Notes: generated by a model from the sequence alone, not told the origin. 64,000 nt of DNA from Tenrec ecaudatus (GCF_050624435.1 NC_134534.1:66797501-66861500); one strand, 5' to 3'; shown: positions 1 to 11,794, counted from the stretch's first letter. Translations and numbers: made by a program.

Positions 1-116
1 ACTGGCCCAAGTTTCTTGAGGGATCACATAAGATTGCTATATAGTGCTGAAACTATCCTGACATGAAAAATATCTCAGAGATTAAAATTTTGAAAGATTT
101 TTGTTTATTTCCTGTG

Positions 117-640
117 TTGGACAGGGTTCTCTAGAGAGACAAACCAGATTGCTAGTAATTATATATAAATATATTTATAAAGATAGATATATCATACAAG
201 AAATGAACCATTAAATTATATACAGATAGATAATACAAGAAATTAACAGTTAAATTATAAAGCAGTGAGACACTAGCAGTCCTTTAAGGCTTGAGAGCTG
301 CCAGTTGCCAGTCCCTTTCTGTAGAGAGAGCTGGGCTATATATCGCCAGGCAGCAAACAGCAAGGCAAGTCACCAACTGTCACCAACTGTCGGTCCCCAG
401 CTCCAGAGACGAACATTCCAATCATGTGGGATTAAAGGGACCTCAACTTACAGTGACACAGTCCACAGGCTAAGCATCCCACAGGTAGTGTACCCTTTAA
501 ATTGAGGCACAAAACAAGCAGGCATCCGCACGCAGGTCAGATGATTAAAGAACGAGAGACAAGCAAGGTGAGGCCCTCTGCCCTCCAATTAATCCTACTT
601 GTGTTTATCGGCTAGGCTGGCACAATAAACTATCGCATCT
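117..640 (-). mobile_element. MaLR-like LTR remnant
   Basis: The left end (ggttctctagagagacaaac) followed by an AT-rich tract, and the right end (ggctggcacaataaact), resemble reverse-complemented mammalian apparent LTR retrotransposon (MaLR) LTRs, with a similar layout to the copies at 33.8 and 47.6 kb. No internal retroviral genes are present. The family call is from memory of the consensus and the edges are approximate. Confidence 0.4.
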
Positions 641-643
641 CCT

Positions 644-2160
644 AAAGGTCAACAAACAGACCTTGAACTATTTACTGGCCTTTCTATTTTTTTGGTCGTT
701 GGCCTTTTGTTGTTTTGTTTTCTTTTGTTACTTTGTTTTGCTCTGTCTTGTCTTTTTGTTTTATTATTATTTTATTATTATCTCTGCAGGTCTGTCTAGA
801 TAAGATAAGCAGGATAAATAAGCTGGAGGAGAAAACAATGGGACTGACAGTTCTGGGGGGACATGGGAGAGGGGGAGTCGGGGGAAAGGAAGTGGGTATT
901 AACAAACTCAGGGACAAGGGAACAATAAGTGATCCAAAATCGATAGCGAGGATGAAGTAGGAGGCCTGGTGGGACTTGATCAAGGGCAATGTAACCAAGA
1001 AGAATTACTGAAACTCAATGAAGGCTGAACATGATAGTGGGACAAGAGGAAGGTCAAAGGAAATGGAGGAAAGAAGTAGGAGGCAAAGGGCATTTATAGA
1101 GGTCTAAATACAGGCATGTGCATATGTGAATATATTTCTATATGACGATGGGGAAATAGACCTATATGCATATATTTATAGGTTTACTATTAAGGTAGTA
1201 AATGGACATTGGGGTTCTACTCAAATACTCCCTCAATGCAAGAACACTTTGATCTAATAACCTGGCATTCTGTGATGCTCACCTTCCTGACACGATCACT
1301 GAAGACAAAATGGGTGCATAAGCTTATCGTGCCCAGCTATCAAAAGATATAAAAAGATATAGCATCTAGGGTCTTAAAGGATTAAAGATAAACAAGTGGC
1401 CATCTAGCATGGAGGAAAAAAAACCCACAAAGAAGAAGCACACCAGCTTGTGTGAACATGAGGTGTTGATGGAATCAGTTATCAGGCCTCCGAAGACCCA
1501 GAACAAGCAATCATATTGATGTGAACGAGGTAGGGATGGGGGGCATGGGGCAGAATAGGAGCCAAAGGCCCATCTTTAGACAATTGGATATCTCCTCAAA
1601 GAAGGTGGAATGAAGGGAAGAGCTAGCCAGGATGTAATATAGCATCGATGAAATATACAACTTTCCTCTAGTTCTTTAATGCTTTCTCCCCAACCCTCCA
1701 TTCATGATCCCAATTCTACCTTAAAAATATGGCTAGATCTGAAGATTACACTGGTACAGATAAGAGCTGGAAACACAGGGAATCCAGGACAGATAAACAC
1801 TTCAGAACCAATAATGAGAGTAGCTATACCAGGAGGGGAAGGGGAAGGTGGGGGAGAGAGGGGGAACCAACCACAATGATCTACATATAACCCCCTCCCT
1901 GTGGGACAGACAATAGAAAAGTGGGTGAAGGGGGACATTGGACTGTGTAAGACATGAAAAAGAATTGTAAAGGGTTCATGAGGGAGGGAGAGTGGGAGAG
2001 GGAGGGGTAAATATGAGGAGCTGATACCAAGGGCTCAAGTAGAAAGAAAATGTTTTGAGAATGAAGATGGCAGCAAATGTACAAATATGCTGGACACAAT
2101 GGACGGATGTATGGATTGTGATAAGAGTTGTACGAGTCCCCCATAAAATGATTAAAACCC
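644..2160 (+). mobile_element. Family X retroposon, 5'-truncated copy
   Basis: This stretch is collinear with 31357-32878 from the phrase aaggtcaacaaacag to the 3' end cataaaatgattaaaa. It lacks about the first 545 bp present in the copies at 22.6 and 30.8 kb. It has no long ORF, only chance frames. The element ends at an AATAAA-like signal and a short A-rich tail, as expected of a LINE-mobilised transcript. I found no clear target-site duplication. Confidence 0.8.
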
Positions 2161-2469
2161 AAAAAGACCTGTGTATGTTAGTTCTTAGATAATTCAATAT
2201 TTAAAAATAAAGCCAAGAACCATATTTATCAAAAGAAATTTCTTTTTCAAAATATTAGAATGTTGTGGACAGTAACGGAGAATTTTTTTGTAATATGCAA
2301 TATATAGGTTACTCAGAAATAGAATTTTCCTTATCAATCTATCTTAGAGCTCTCTGCTAAAGCTCAATAGCCAAAGAAATAGCAAGCTAACACATAGATA
2401 ACACTTCAAGGTAGACTTTTCTATCAATATCAATTGTTTTGTTTTGTTTGTTTTCAGAGAGAGACAGTA

Positions 2470-2600
2470 CAGCAGAGTGACCCTAGAGCTTCTTGAGATC
2501 AGATCTCTGCCATTTATGAGACATGTGATTGAACAACTTATTTAATGTCTCCGTGCTTACATACCTTACTGATAAAATAAGAGTCATATAATATTTACAG
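2470..2600 (+). repeat. MIR SINE fragment
   Basis: The order cagagtg..., tctctgccatttatgag, acttatttaatgtctc and ctgataaaataagagtcat follows the core and 3' part of the mammalian-wide MIR consensus (recalled). The copy is old and strongly diverged. Confidence 0.6.
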
Positions 2601-2611
2601 GTTTGGTTAAG

Positions 2612-2780
2612 CGTCAACAGAAAAGTGGAAGAGCCTCCACGGATGGACCGGCACAGTCAGGCGACCATGAGCCCAAAGACAACAATTGGGAGGACGGTGC
2701 CGGACCAATTGTGTTTCAGTCTGTCCCATATATTGTTGCTGTGAGCTCACACTGACTCGCTGGCACCTAACAACAGCGCC
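2612..2780 (+). mobile_element. RTE/BovB-type LINE, 3' end
   Basis: Diverged phrases cacagtcaggcgaccatgag, gtgtttcagtctgtcccata and gactcgctggcacctaacaa match the 3' end of the afrotherian RTE LINE (end of the ORF plus the short 3' UTR shared with AfroSINE). The fragment is non-coding. Confidence 0.6.
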
Positions 2781-3254
2781 AAAATTGTTGCGAAGATTCC
2801 AGGATTCGTATTCTTATTCTTATCATCTCGTGTGGAACCTGACCTCGTTGCTAATGAAACAGCTAATGGGTCTCCGTGTCCTTGCCTAACGAATGCAAAG
2901 ATAAAGAATGTACTCAGTGTTGTTAACCGTATGAGAAAGCAACTTTCAAGACAGAGTTGCATGGCCTCGCAGGTTCAAGTAAACCCTATTGTTACAGGTA
3001 TGATATGGTGCAGTGTTTCTCAAATTATTTGTTATGAAGAACCAGGCTTCTAAATTTTGTTTCCAATTTATTGTGGACCAGCATTTTTGTCAAACACAAC
3101 AAAAGCTTGGTTGTGATGTGAGAGAAATGGTTGGCAGTTTACTTTCATAAATGTCACAGTCATGGAATCCTTTAGATTTATAAAGTCGGAAACGACTGAA
3201 CGACAACATGGCTTAATGTTTATGCTCGCTTTCTGTACTTCTCTCACCATGGAT

Positions 3255-3650
3255 TGTCTTCGTCACCTAGTGCTGCGGTAACCAAAATGCAAGTGGATGG
3301 AGTTAAGGCGCAAGAGTTTATTGCCTCACGGTTTTTAAAATCAGAAGTCTAAATCAGGGAATTGGCTTTAGGGGAATGTCCTTCCTCAGCAGTAAGATGC
3401 CTCACGAGTCTCTTGAGATTCCTGGAATCCCTTGGCAGCCTTCATCATCTGTTTCCACCCTGTGTATCCTCCTGTCTCTTCTGCGTCTTTCACAAGACAC
3501 CTCTAAAGAGTGATTAGATTTATGATCCACCCTATACTAGTGTTTGGCCTATTAACATAATAAAATAAAAACCCTATTTCCAAGCAATGTCATATGTGGA
3601 AACGGATTTCTGCACCTATTTTTGGAGGACACCCTTCAATTCAGACCATG
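3255..3650 (-). mobile_element. MLT1-type MaLR LTR, antisense
   Basis: Read on the minus strand it has MLT1 LTR landmarks: on the + strand these appear as caagagtttattgcctcacg near the left, a CT-rich block (tcctcctgtctcttctgcgt), and ggaggacacccttcaattca at the right. There is no internal sequence, so it is a solo LTR. The copy is ancient and diverged. Confidence 0.6.
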
Positions 3651-4015
3651 GACCCAAAACAAAAAAAGCTCAGATTGGCAAGTACTCTGGCTCACCCTTA
3701 AACAAGCCTAGAATAGGAAACGCTGGGCCGTCCTGGCTTCCCCAGATATACACTGTCTTTCGAGATTATATGACAGACCGACCTCCAATTCTAGAGGTGA
3801 CAATATCAGTGTCTTGCATTTCCAAGTCTCCTTTGAGTCTAGCATTAAGCACGTCACCAGGAAGGGCCTGAAGAAGTCGGGTCCCTGCTCAGAATGCAAC
3901 CTGGTGAGGTTGTTTCCAGGCAGATGCACTTTCAGGAGCTGGAGTTCAGTAATTGTATTAGTTTTTTATTTTGTGTAACCTAAAACGTTAATGACAAAAA
4001 TTTAATGATTTTGTT
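3651..4015. other. Unassigned intergenic DNA
   Basis: No gene, RNA or repeat I can name. The 94-residue frame here has no recognisable motif and begins inside the LTR. Confidence 0.5.
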
Positions 4016-4450
4016 TTAGTTAGCTTTTATGTCAACTTGATTGGTCAGCATTATGTGTTTGGCAGTTAAGGCTAATAATCCTTTATGATGTAACCTAACC
4101 CAACATAATCAGCTCCATAATGGGATCTGCTTTGAGCACTAACACAACACCCTAACCCAGATCGCAGGCCTGATACAATTGAGAGGAAATTTCCTTGAGG
4201 GAGGGTTGGTTCTGGCTATTAGCATGTTCTTGTTTCCTCTCCAGAGGGCTCTGTATATGTCCTTCACATTGGCCACATGCTGTCACTTCCACCAAACTCT
4301 GTTTGTCCCACAAAGTGAGCTTGATTCACATAGCACAAGAGCATGAATACCAAGATGTGAGGCTTAATCAGGTTACCTTGGAGACTAGCCATCCAGGGCA
4401 GGCAGTGGGACCTATGCCCTGTGGAATTTACCCTGTAGAAAAATCAATTC
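4016..4450 (+). mobile_element. Putative MaLR-like LTR, sense
   Basis: It begins gttagcttttatgtcaacttg, the sense form of the phrase that ends the antisense LTR copies elsewhere in this window (caagttgacacaaaa). The rest is too diverged to align by eye, so the right edge is uncertain. Confidence 0.35.
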
Positions 4451-4570
4451 TGAAATATGTTTTAAGATATTTTGCATGTCTGTGTTGTCCCAAGCCTTGT
4501 TCTTTAACCCAATTCCTTTCCATCAAATTTCTTTATAATGAAAGGACACATTACCTGACCTCACATACGT

Positions 4571-6104
4571 AAAATGACAAGGAAAGGCAAAGACACAGCG
4601 ATCAAAGTTTAAGAGTGGTTCCCCGGGGTAGAAAGAGGGCATGATAGTGATGGGAAATCACATGAATAAAGAATGGAGTCAGGCAGTGGATTATTGCAAT
4701 CGTTGTCATAAAGTTGTATTCCAACAGCAAAAAAATTGAATTGGAAAAAGTTATGTGGAAGATATAGTTACAACAATAACCACAATAATAATCATAACAA
4801 TAAAGAAGAGTTGCTGAGACTGTTCATGACGCGCAACCAAAAATCTCATGGGCCTTAGTTCCTCAGTTTGGAAGCTTAGCAGCCATGGTTTCATGAGCCA
4901 CCCTATTGAATTGGCCTAGTTGCATATTCAGTGCTTCTGTTCTACCTTGAGCTTATTCTGCAGTGTCAGGGAGCTTCAAAGGGCCATCCAGTTACAACCA
5001 TTGGTCTCTATTCATCTGGAGGAACAAAGGAGGCAGAGGCAGAGACAGCAGTGAGAGAGACATGCATTGTGTGGTAAGGACACCCATTAACAACTGCTCT
5101 CCTGGCCAAATACCAGAACAACTGGATTGTGCCTGGCTACTCCGAATGATCTTTGGTTTTGTTTTCCTCTATCATTGATCATTTTGATAGAATATTCTGA
5201 AGAAGAATCTGGATCAAAATGGGAAAACTATAGAATTTCACCTTCTTGTGGACTCTAGCACTTCTGGAGCCATGGAGGCTGAAAGAACCCCTAAAACTAG
5301 CATGCTGAGATCATCGCTAAACCTTAAACGGATAATACAACCGCTAGTCACTTCAGAACTGAGCATTTTAGCTCACCAAGAGAAGAAAGGGTCTGCCTTG
5401 ACCACGATGCTCTTTTAAGAACTCTCGATACGGTATGACACTTACACAGCAACCTGGAATATCAGAGAGGAGCCTGAGTGGACAGGGACGCTATGCTAAT
5501 GAGGAAAAACAGCTCAGACAAGGTGGGCGAGATCAGTCGCACATAACTCAATGAATTTACTCAGTCACTAAATTGCATATGTATAAAATTCAGTTGGTGT
5601 AGGTTTCGCTGTGTGTGTTTTTAACAATGCCAGCAAATTAAATAAAAATTAGGGGAAAATATTTTCAACTCACTCAACTAGATTTGGCTTAGCTTGATTT
5701 CAAATATAATTAATGACTGATATATTTTGTGGGAAAGAGTTCGGAAAGTATTTGTACCTGATTTTCCCAGAATAAAGGTAGTGTTTTCCTCTTACTTGGA
5801 AAGTTTGTTGTATAAGATGAACACATACTCCCTATCTTCCTGTGGTAGCCTGCAGTCTTCCCTCACATTCATCTATTTCCATTGTAGAAGTTACAGTTTG
5901 GCCCTTTAGTGGACTTGTCCATGCCATTCGGAACAAATGTTTTCTTGAGCTATGATTCATGTCATGAATTATGGAAATAACTGTATCAGCAAAATTAATC
6001 TTTTAATATATCCAGTAGAAATTATTGTTTCAACATGATCTTTTTATTTTAAACAGGTACCCTGCGACAGATGAAATTAAAAACATCGAGCATAAGACTT
6101 GTGC
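4571..6104. other. Unassigned intergenic DNA
   Basis: About 1.5 kb with no supported gene. The stretch 5230-5530 has the texture of an old interspersed repeat, but I cannot name it. Open frames of 60-71 residues show no domain. Confidence 0.5.
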
Positions 6105-6265
6105 CTGTTGCCATCCGGTTTATTCTGATTCATAGTCATCTTGTAGGACAGAGTAAACTGCCCATAGGGTTTCCAAGGCTGTGCTTGCTACAGAAATAGT
6201 CTGCCTCCTATAGAGTGGTTGCTGGGCGTGAACTGCTGATCTTGCAATCAGAAGCAGAGTGATGA
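6105..6265 (-). repeat. AfroSINE
   Basis: On the + strand the antisense hallmarks appear in order: ttgtaggacagagtaaactg, gggtttccaaggctgtgctt, then a degraded box B region and tcttgcaatcagaagcagag. This fits a reversed tRNA-derived AfroSINE. Confidence 0.75.
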
Positions 6266-6339
6266 ACCATTGTTCTAAGAGGGCTCTTTCAAACATGGAA
6301 AGCCACTGGGCATTATCTACTACAATTACCAAGATTACC

Positions 6340-6555
6340 AGGTGACTAGGTGGCACAAGTGGCAAAAATCTTTGACTGTGATTGGAAAGGTTGGGCATTC
6401 AAATCCACCCAAAGGCCCCTCAGAAAAAAGACTTTGTGATCCGGTCCCAAGCTTGAAAACGCTCTGGGCTACAGCTCTGCTCTGCAGGATCTTGGGTTTC
6501 CGTGAGGCAGGGTTTACTCAACGGAGAGCATTGTCGGTGTTAGGTGCCGACTCCC
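6340..6555 (+). repeat. AfroSINE
   Basis: A degraded head (ctaggtggcacaagtggcaa), a box B-like ggcattcaaatccaccc and a tail ending near ggtgccgactcccagtgag give the sense order of the family. It lies head to head with the preceding antisense copy. Confidence 0.7.
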
Positions 6556-6574
6556 AGTGAGCTTACGTACAGCC

Positions 6575-7315
6575 GAAACACTGCCAGTCTTGTGCCATAT
6601 CATGGTTGCTGTTATGTTTGAACGCATGGCTGCAGCGTTGTGTCAATCCAGCACCTTGTGGGTCTTCCTCTTTGGGAATGGCCCTCTACTTAAGCAAGCA
6701 CAATGTCTTTTTTCCAAGGGCCAGTCTTCCTGACAACATGTCCAAACTATGTGAGACAAAATGTCACCATCCTAGCTTGGAAAGAGTATTATGATTGTAC
6801 ATTTTTCTGAGAAAGATGGTGTTGTTGCTCTGGTGTTTGTGGCACTTTCAATATTCGTCATCGACAATGCATCCTTCTTTGATTCTCCTGGTCTGTGGTC
6901 CAACTTCCACATGCAGATGAGGCCATTGAATCAGTGCGCTTTAGTCACCACAGTGGCGAGTCTGCTCTCAACACTAAAGAGATCTTTTGCAGCAGATTTG
7001 CCCAATGCAATAGGTTGTTTAATTTTTGGACTACTGTTTTCATGAGGATTGATTTTTGATACAAGTAAAATGAAATCTTTGACCATCTCCATCTTGGCTC
7101 CATTTATTATGGTGTTGCATATTGGACACGTTTTAAGGATTTTCACTTGCTTCACATTAAATTGTAAACCTTACAGAAGGTGGCAATATTTTATTTCATC
7201 AGCAAAAGTGCCTCAAGTCCTCACTTCCAGGTGGCAAGGTTGTGTCCTTTGCTTATTTTATAACGTTAATGAGCATCCCTCCAACACAGATATTGCGTAC
7301 TTCTTCCTATAGTCT
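6575..7315 (-). pseudogene. RTE/BovB-type LINE reverse-transcriptase ORF fragment (dead)
   Basis: On the minus strand an open frame at 6931-7155 reads through the C-terminal part of the RTE reverse-transcriptase ORF. Recognisable pieces are the motif around MVKDFILL, followed by IALGKSAAKDLF. In the family these lie after the catalytic palm, in the thumb/linker part. Upstream and downstream blocks continue in other frames, including + strand phrases ttttttccaagggccagtct and ctgacaacatgtccaaacta. Stops and frameshifts are frequent, so no enzyme can be made. It is a vertically decayed LINE copy. The afrotherian RTE lineage is inferred from the associated AfroSINEs. Confidence 0.8.
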
Positions 7316-7738
7316 TCTCAGATTATTTGTTCATACACTTGACTGTCAAAACCGTAATGCTGAGCACAAGAGTACATACTGTATATTTCACGTATGTGAA
7401 GTACCGAGATACGCAAAAGAAGTCTATGGTGTTAGAAGTCCAGGTAGTGGCTACTTTTAGAGGTAAGAAAATATATTCACTATTGGGTAGTAAAAAGAGA
7501 GATTCTGGGTAGCACTCTTGCAATTATCTAGCTCTTGATAAATCTTCAAGTTATATAGTATGAATTGGGTATGTTTTAAACTGTATATTACATCTCAGAG
7601 AAAAATTTACTTAGAAATCAGGATAGCTATATTGATTTGTGATTTATCCTCTCATTATCATGTTTTCATAATACCATAAAAGAAAAAAATCAGATTATTT
7701 TCTTATATGATGATGTTTTATAAAAAATTCCCTTAGAA
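7316..7738. other. Unassigned AT-rich DNA
   Basis: AT-rich intergenic sequence between the RTE fragment and the hAT element; nothing supportable seen. Confidence 0.5.
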
Positions 7739-8009
7739 CAGGGGTGCTCAATACATCAATTGCGATCTACTAGTCGGTCATTGCAAATGTAGTATGGGTG
7801 CATCACTTGGCATTACAAAGAATAGACATAAGCTTATCCTCAATCTCATCACTTAATTGATATACAGCACAGCTAATCAGATGCAATCTTAGGTATCAAA
7901 CGCATGCGCAAACAACTGCGCTAAGTGCAGCAAAACTGACCAGCTAAGTTATTGACAATTTTTAGACCTTGGTGTTTTTTTTCTCTTAAACGTAAGAAAG
8001 GGTATTAAA

Positions 8010-8368
8010 ATGAGTGGGGAGCTGGACCAAGTAAGAAGACAAAAACGTATCACTTTCATGCGGAATGGGAGATTCTGACAGTACAAGCCGACATTCAGCT
8101 GAAGTCCAGAGCGCATGAACAGTTCTGGAACTTACTCGCAGGGGGGAAGTCCCCAAACATGAGAACATGGGCTGCCTCTTTGACTGCATTATTCGGCTCC
8201 ACTTATTGATGGGAGTTAGCCTTCTCCCACAGAAAGATCATTAAGTCCAAATACCGTTCCACCAGGCCTGATGATCATTTGGAAGTGTGCTTGAGGCTGG
8301 CTGTCAGTAGCTACTGTCCGGACTATGCATCCCTGGCTCATTCCGTTCAATGCAAATCATCAAAGTAA
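8010..8368 (+). pseudogene. hAT transposase pseudogene (N-terminus joined to C-terminal dimerisation domain)
   Basis: Translation starts at ATG 8010 (MSGELDQ), shifts frame near 8031, and continues as KKTKTYHFHAEWE, typical of the start of Charlie-like hAT transposases. It then jumps to a C-terminal hAT dimerisation domain: FGSTY, ELAFSHRKIIKSKYRS, HLEVCLRLAVSSY, ending QCKSSK. The DDE catalytic core is missing, so the middle of the gene has been deleted. An in-frame TGA at 8207-8209 interrupts the domain. The product was a DNA-cutting transposase acting on the element's own ends; this copy is inactive. Domain naming rests on family knowledge. Confidence 0.8.
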
Positions 8369-8464
8369 ACTCAGGTCATGACAAAAAATGTACAGAGTTA
8401 ATGGTGTTGTGTTGTGCAATATGGGCTCATGCAGTTACGCAAGGTACATAAATATACATCATAC

Positions 8465-8824
8465 TGTGCTTTATACAATTGATGTATGTATATGTATGGA
8501 TGGTGATAAGAGTTGTATGGGTCCCTAATAAAATGTAAAAAAAGAAAAGAGGAGAAAAAAATGATTAGGGTAGGGACTGTACAGATGTGCTTTATACAAT
8601 TGATGTATGTATATGTATGAACTGTGATAAGAATTGTATGAGCCCCTAATAAATTGTTAAAATTAAAAAAAAAATTTTTTAAAAGATTAAAAAAAAAGAA
8701 AATGATTAGGGCAAAGAATGTACAGATGTGTTTTATACAATTGATGTATGTATATGTATGGATTGTGATAAGAGTTGTATGAGCCCCTAATAAAATGTTT
8801 TTTAATTAAAAAAAAGAAAAAAAT
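8465..8824 (+). mobile_element. Family X 3'-end trimer, inserted in the hAT element
   Basis: Three tandem copies of a unit of roughly 75-110 bp (landmarks: ctttatacaattgatgtatg, gtgataaga, cccctaataaa) are separated by A-rich linkers. The array is bounded by a perfect 13-bp duplication, atatacatcatac, at 8452-8464 and 8825-8837. The duplication plus A-rich tail indicates target-primed retroposition into the older hAT element. Confidence 0.85.
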
Positions 8825-9002
8825 ATATACATCATACATATGAAGAACTCTCAAAGCATTTATGAATAAATATAATAAATAAATAAATAGATGGATAAAT
8901 TAAAATATATGTTTTGCATTTTTGTAGTTGGTAGATCATTTTGAATTGTTCATTTTTAAGTAGCTCGCATGCTGGAAAAATGTGACCACCCCTGACCTAG
9001 AA

Positions 9003-10035
9003 AGACAAAGATTGTATTGCTTTCGTCGTTGAGCTAATCATATACTTGTATTTGCAAGTTCATTTGCATATTCAGAGCTTCATTTTAAGGGGAGGGGACA
9101 CGGGAGGCTGTTGGGGCGGGGGAATGATTTCCCTTCTCGACTCGAGAAGTTGCTTTTTATGTTACAGTTTAGAATCCATTACTTTTAAACTTGGCAGAGA
9201 ATTAGCCCAAGAGGAATGTGCGGGGACAACCTGAGTAAGTGATGATGGAGTCGCTGTGAATGTTTGGACTTTGCGTGCTAAATGTAACCATAACCAATGC
9301 GTTTAAACCAACCCCAGCCGCACGGAGCGACACCTGTGCTGTGGGTCCCTTCGGATGAAAGTTGTGGCTAACTTGTTTACGTGATTGAATTTCCTGACCT
9401 TTATTTTTACACGAACCTTGAGAGAGAATTAAAAATGCTCTTTGCAAAGAACATTTTGTCTAAAATCCGGGGCTGGAAAATCTAAAGAATGCTTCAACCA
9501 GTTCTTGACACCATCACTTGCTGGTAGATGGTCATGCAGCATTTAAAATGACAAAACACTATGAATAAATCCTGATCTAGTAACCTAACACGAGTAGTGC
9601 CGACTGCGAGAGCAGCGATCTTTGATATAGGGAAGGTTTCCCATTGTGAGAAATCCTTGCTTGTGATTCTGTATTTTTATTTTGAGACAATGTTGAAGAG
9701 CATGCGCGGATCTTTCCAAAACAACAGCAGCTCAATGATTGGCATTAGAATGATACGTGACAGGGGCGCTCTGTGAATCACAGCCGCTAGAAAATGTGAC
9801 TTTCCAAACTGTCATAACTGATTGACATCTTTTAAGATTATGCCTGATTTATATATTAGGGCATGAATGATCCAGGATCTCTCTAAATGGCCATAAGGAA
9901 GAGCTGGAATCTTCCTTAACGTCGGGCTAGGCCAAATGAAATATATCCAAGCTGAAAAGTGATTCTTTGCACCTGATTTTACTCCTCAATCGCTTTATCT
10001 GATATTAAGCACACCAAAACAAACAAGCAAAAAAC
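9003..10035. other. Unassigned intergenic DNA
   Basis: About 1 kb with no repeat I recognise, no domain in any short frame and no RNA gene. Confidence 0.5.
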
Positions 10036-10215
10036 CATTGTTGGGAAGTTGATTCTTACTGATAGTGACTCTGTGGGCCATAGCAGAGCTGCCCTAGAGG
10101 GATTCCAAAGGGAACCTTTACAGAAGCAGAGAGTCACCACCTTCTCCTGCAGGATGAGCTGGACCTCTGAACTGCCTGCATTTTGTTGGCAGCTGAGCGC
10201 TGAACTAGGCACTTC
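10036..10215 (-). repeat. AfroSINE
   Basis: Antisense order: ttgttgggaagttgattctt, gcagagctgccctagagg, ttccaaagggaacctttaca, ttctcctgcaggatgagctg and the reversed box B ctctgaactgcctgca. Confidence 0.75.
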
Positions 10216-10454
10216 CAGAACTACTTTAGAAGGATGTGTTCCCATGTATTCAACATCTGCAATTTAGATCAGTTCCCTAATCCACTAAAATGCTCTTTAG
10301 AGAAGCATTTTTCTTTGAAGTCCTGGGAAGAATTCAGAAAGTCCCCTCAGTTATTTTCTAAGTTTCTCGCGCCCATTTCCAACATAATATTGCTCTGACT
10401 GGACTCTTTTTTCTTGCTTGTATTCCTAGCATCCAGCCAATTTCCCAGCACATG

Positions 10455-10650
10455 TGTTATTGTTGTTAAGAGCTATTGAGTCGGTTCCAATTCATCACAA
10501 CCGCGAGTACACTAGAAGAAAATGCTGTCCAGCTCACACCATCCTCACAGTTGTTGCTATCTTTGAGCTCATTTTTTCAGCTACTGTGTCGGCTCATACT
10601 ATTGAAGACATTCCTTTGTCTTTTATTGCTGTCCCTCTGTGTTACCAAAA
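10455..10650 (-). mobile_element. RTE/BovB-type LINE 3' fragment
   Basis: The reverse complement carries RTE 3' phrases; on the + strand gagtcggttccaattcatca and ttgttgctatctttgagctc are seen. Non-coding remnant. Confidence 0.55.
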
Positions 10651-10859
10651 CACGATTTGGGAAGTATTATGGTAGCCAAAAAATAAATGACAAAATAATT
10701 TTTAATGATTTATCATGTTAGAATTTTTTATCCTATATGAATACATGATTCTTTAAATCAGTGTGTAGTTAACATAGAATTTTGTCTAAGAACGTAAGAT
10801 CTTTAAATTTGACCCAATACAAAAAAAGGCTACAATCGCTGTCGTTTCTAACTTGTGAA

Positions 10860-11065
10860 ACCTATTGTGTGGCCTGTTGAGTGGGTTTTTACAGGGAGCG
10901 GATTTTCAAGGACAGAGTAGAACTGCCCCATCGGTTTTCCTGGGCTGTAATTTTTAAGGGAGCGGCCAATCACCAAGCATTACTCTCCCGGAGCAGCTGG
11001 TAAGTTTGAGTGGCAGGCCTTGTAGTGAGAGGTTGAGCACTTAAGCATTGCACAGCCCAGGCACC
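10860..11065 (-). repeat. AfroSINE
   Basis: Antisense landmarks gacagagtagaactgcccca, ggttttcctgggctgtaatt, ctctcccggagcagctggta and the reversed head gcattgcacagcccaggcac. One of the fuller copies. Confidence 0.75.
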
Positions 11066-11794
11066 TCCACCCACGGGCAAGTCAAAAATACTGCAACAAA
11101 GCCATGGAAATGCTTATTTTAAAACTGATATCTGAAGCCCGTGTTTGTTAACACATCCTCCATCTAGTTCCATGCACTTCTAAAAACAGAGTTTCCATAC
11201 TGCTAACCCTTCCTTGAAGCATTCTGCTCCGTTCAATTGGCATCGTATTAAGATGGCAGATTTGGCATTCCCAAGGAACTCAAATTATATTCCTTTTCGA
11301 TGTCCTTTGAACTTGCCATGTCAAAGATATGTCTGAAGCAGAGGCAAGATCAGGAGTTTGAATGGACGGAGTAAGTCATTCCTAATGAAATTCTCATAGG
11401 GCCAGCAATCGTGAGAAGTCTCTCAAGGAGATGGATGGATTCAGTGGCTGTAAGAATTTACTCAAACGTAAAAAGCAATTGTGAGACTGAAACAGGACCC
11501 AGCAATGCTTGGCTCCATGGTACACAGGCTTGCTGTAAGGCGGGGCCATCTCAGGAGCACCTAACAACAAGAGTCTGAACAGGAGGCCTAGTTACCAAAC
11601 TTCTTGACCCATCCTCATAAAACTCTAGTGCTGACGGGTTATAGTTAGTCAGTGGGTTCATAGATGCTAAACACTCTCTGCTCTTCTAAGACCATCACTG
11701 TTTACTAAGGTATATCTATCTGTCATTATGGTAGCTAACACATTACTGATTATAAGATAAATGTGGGATATAAAAAGTCTTTTCTCCAGCTTTG
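11066..11794. other. Unassigned intergenic DNA
   Basis: The segment 11090-11580 resembles a decayed interspersed repeat but I cannot name it. No gene seen. Confidence 0.4.

Larger units (their letters stand above)
7739..8994 (+). mobile_element. hAT DNA transposon, internally deleted
   Basis: The 5' end CAGGGGTGCTCA and the reverse complement of the 3' end, CAGGGGTGGTCA, form terminal inverted repeats. The flanking 8-mers ccttagaa (7731-7738) and acctagaa (8995-9002) match at six of eight positions, the duplication size expected of hAT. The body carries a broken, internally deleted transposase and was itself invaded at 8465-8824. Its termini differ from the SPIN element at 55.5 kb (CAGYGGTTCTCAA), so it is a different hAT family. 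Confidence 0.85.

Noticed and set aside
4195..4572. 125-residue + strand frame near the 4-kb LTR
   Set aside because: Most of it overlaps LTR-like sequence, it has no domain or splice context, and codon use looks random.
7739..8994. Assigning the 7.7-kb hAT element to SPIN
   Set aside because: Its ends read CAGGGGTG, not CAGYGGTTCTCAAC, so it belongs to another hAT family.
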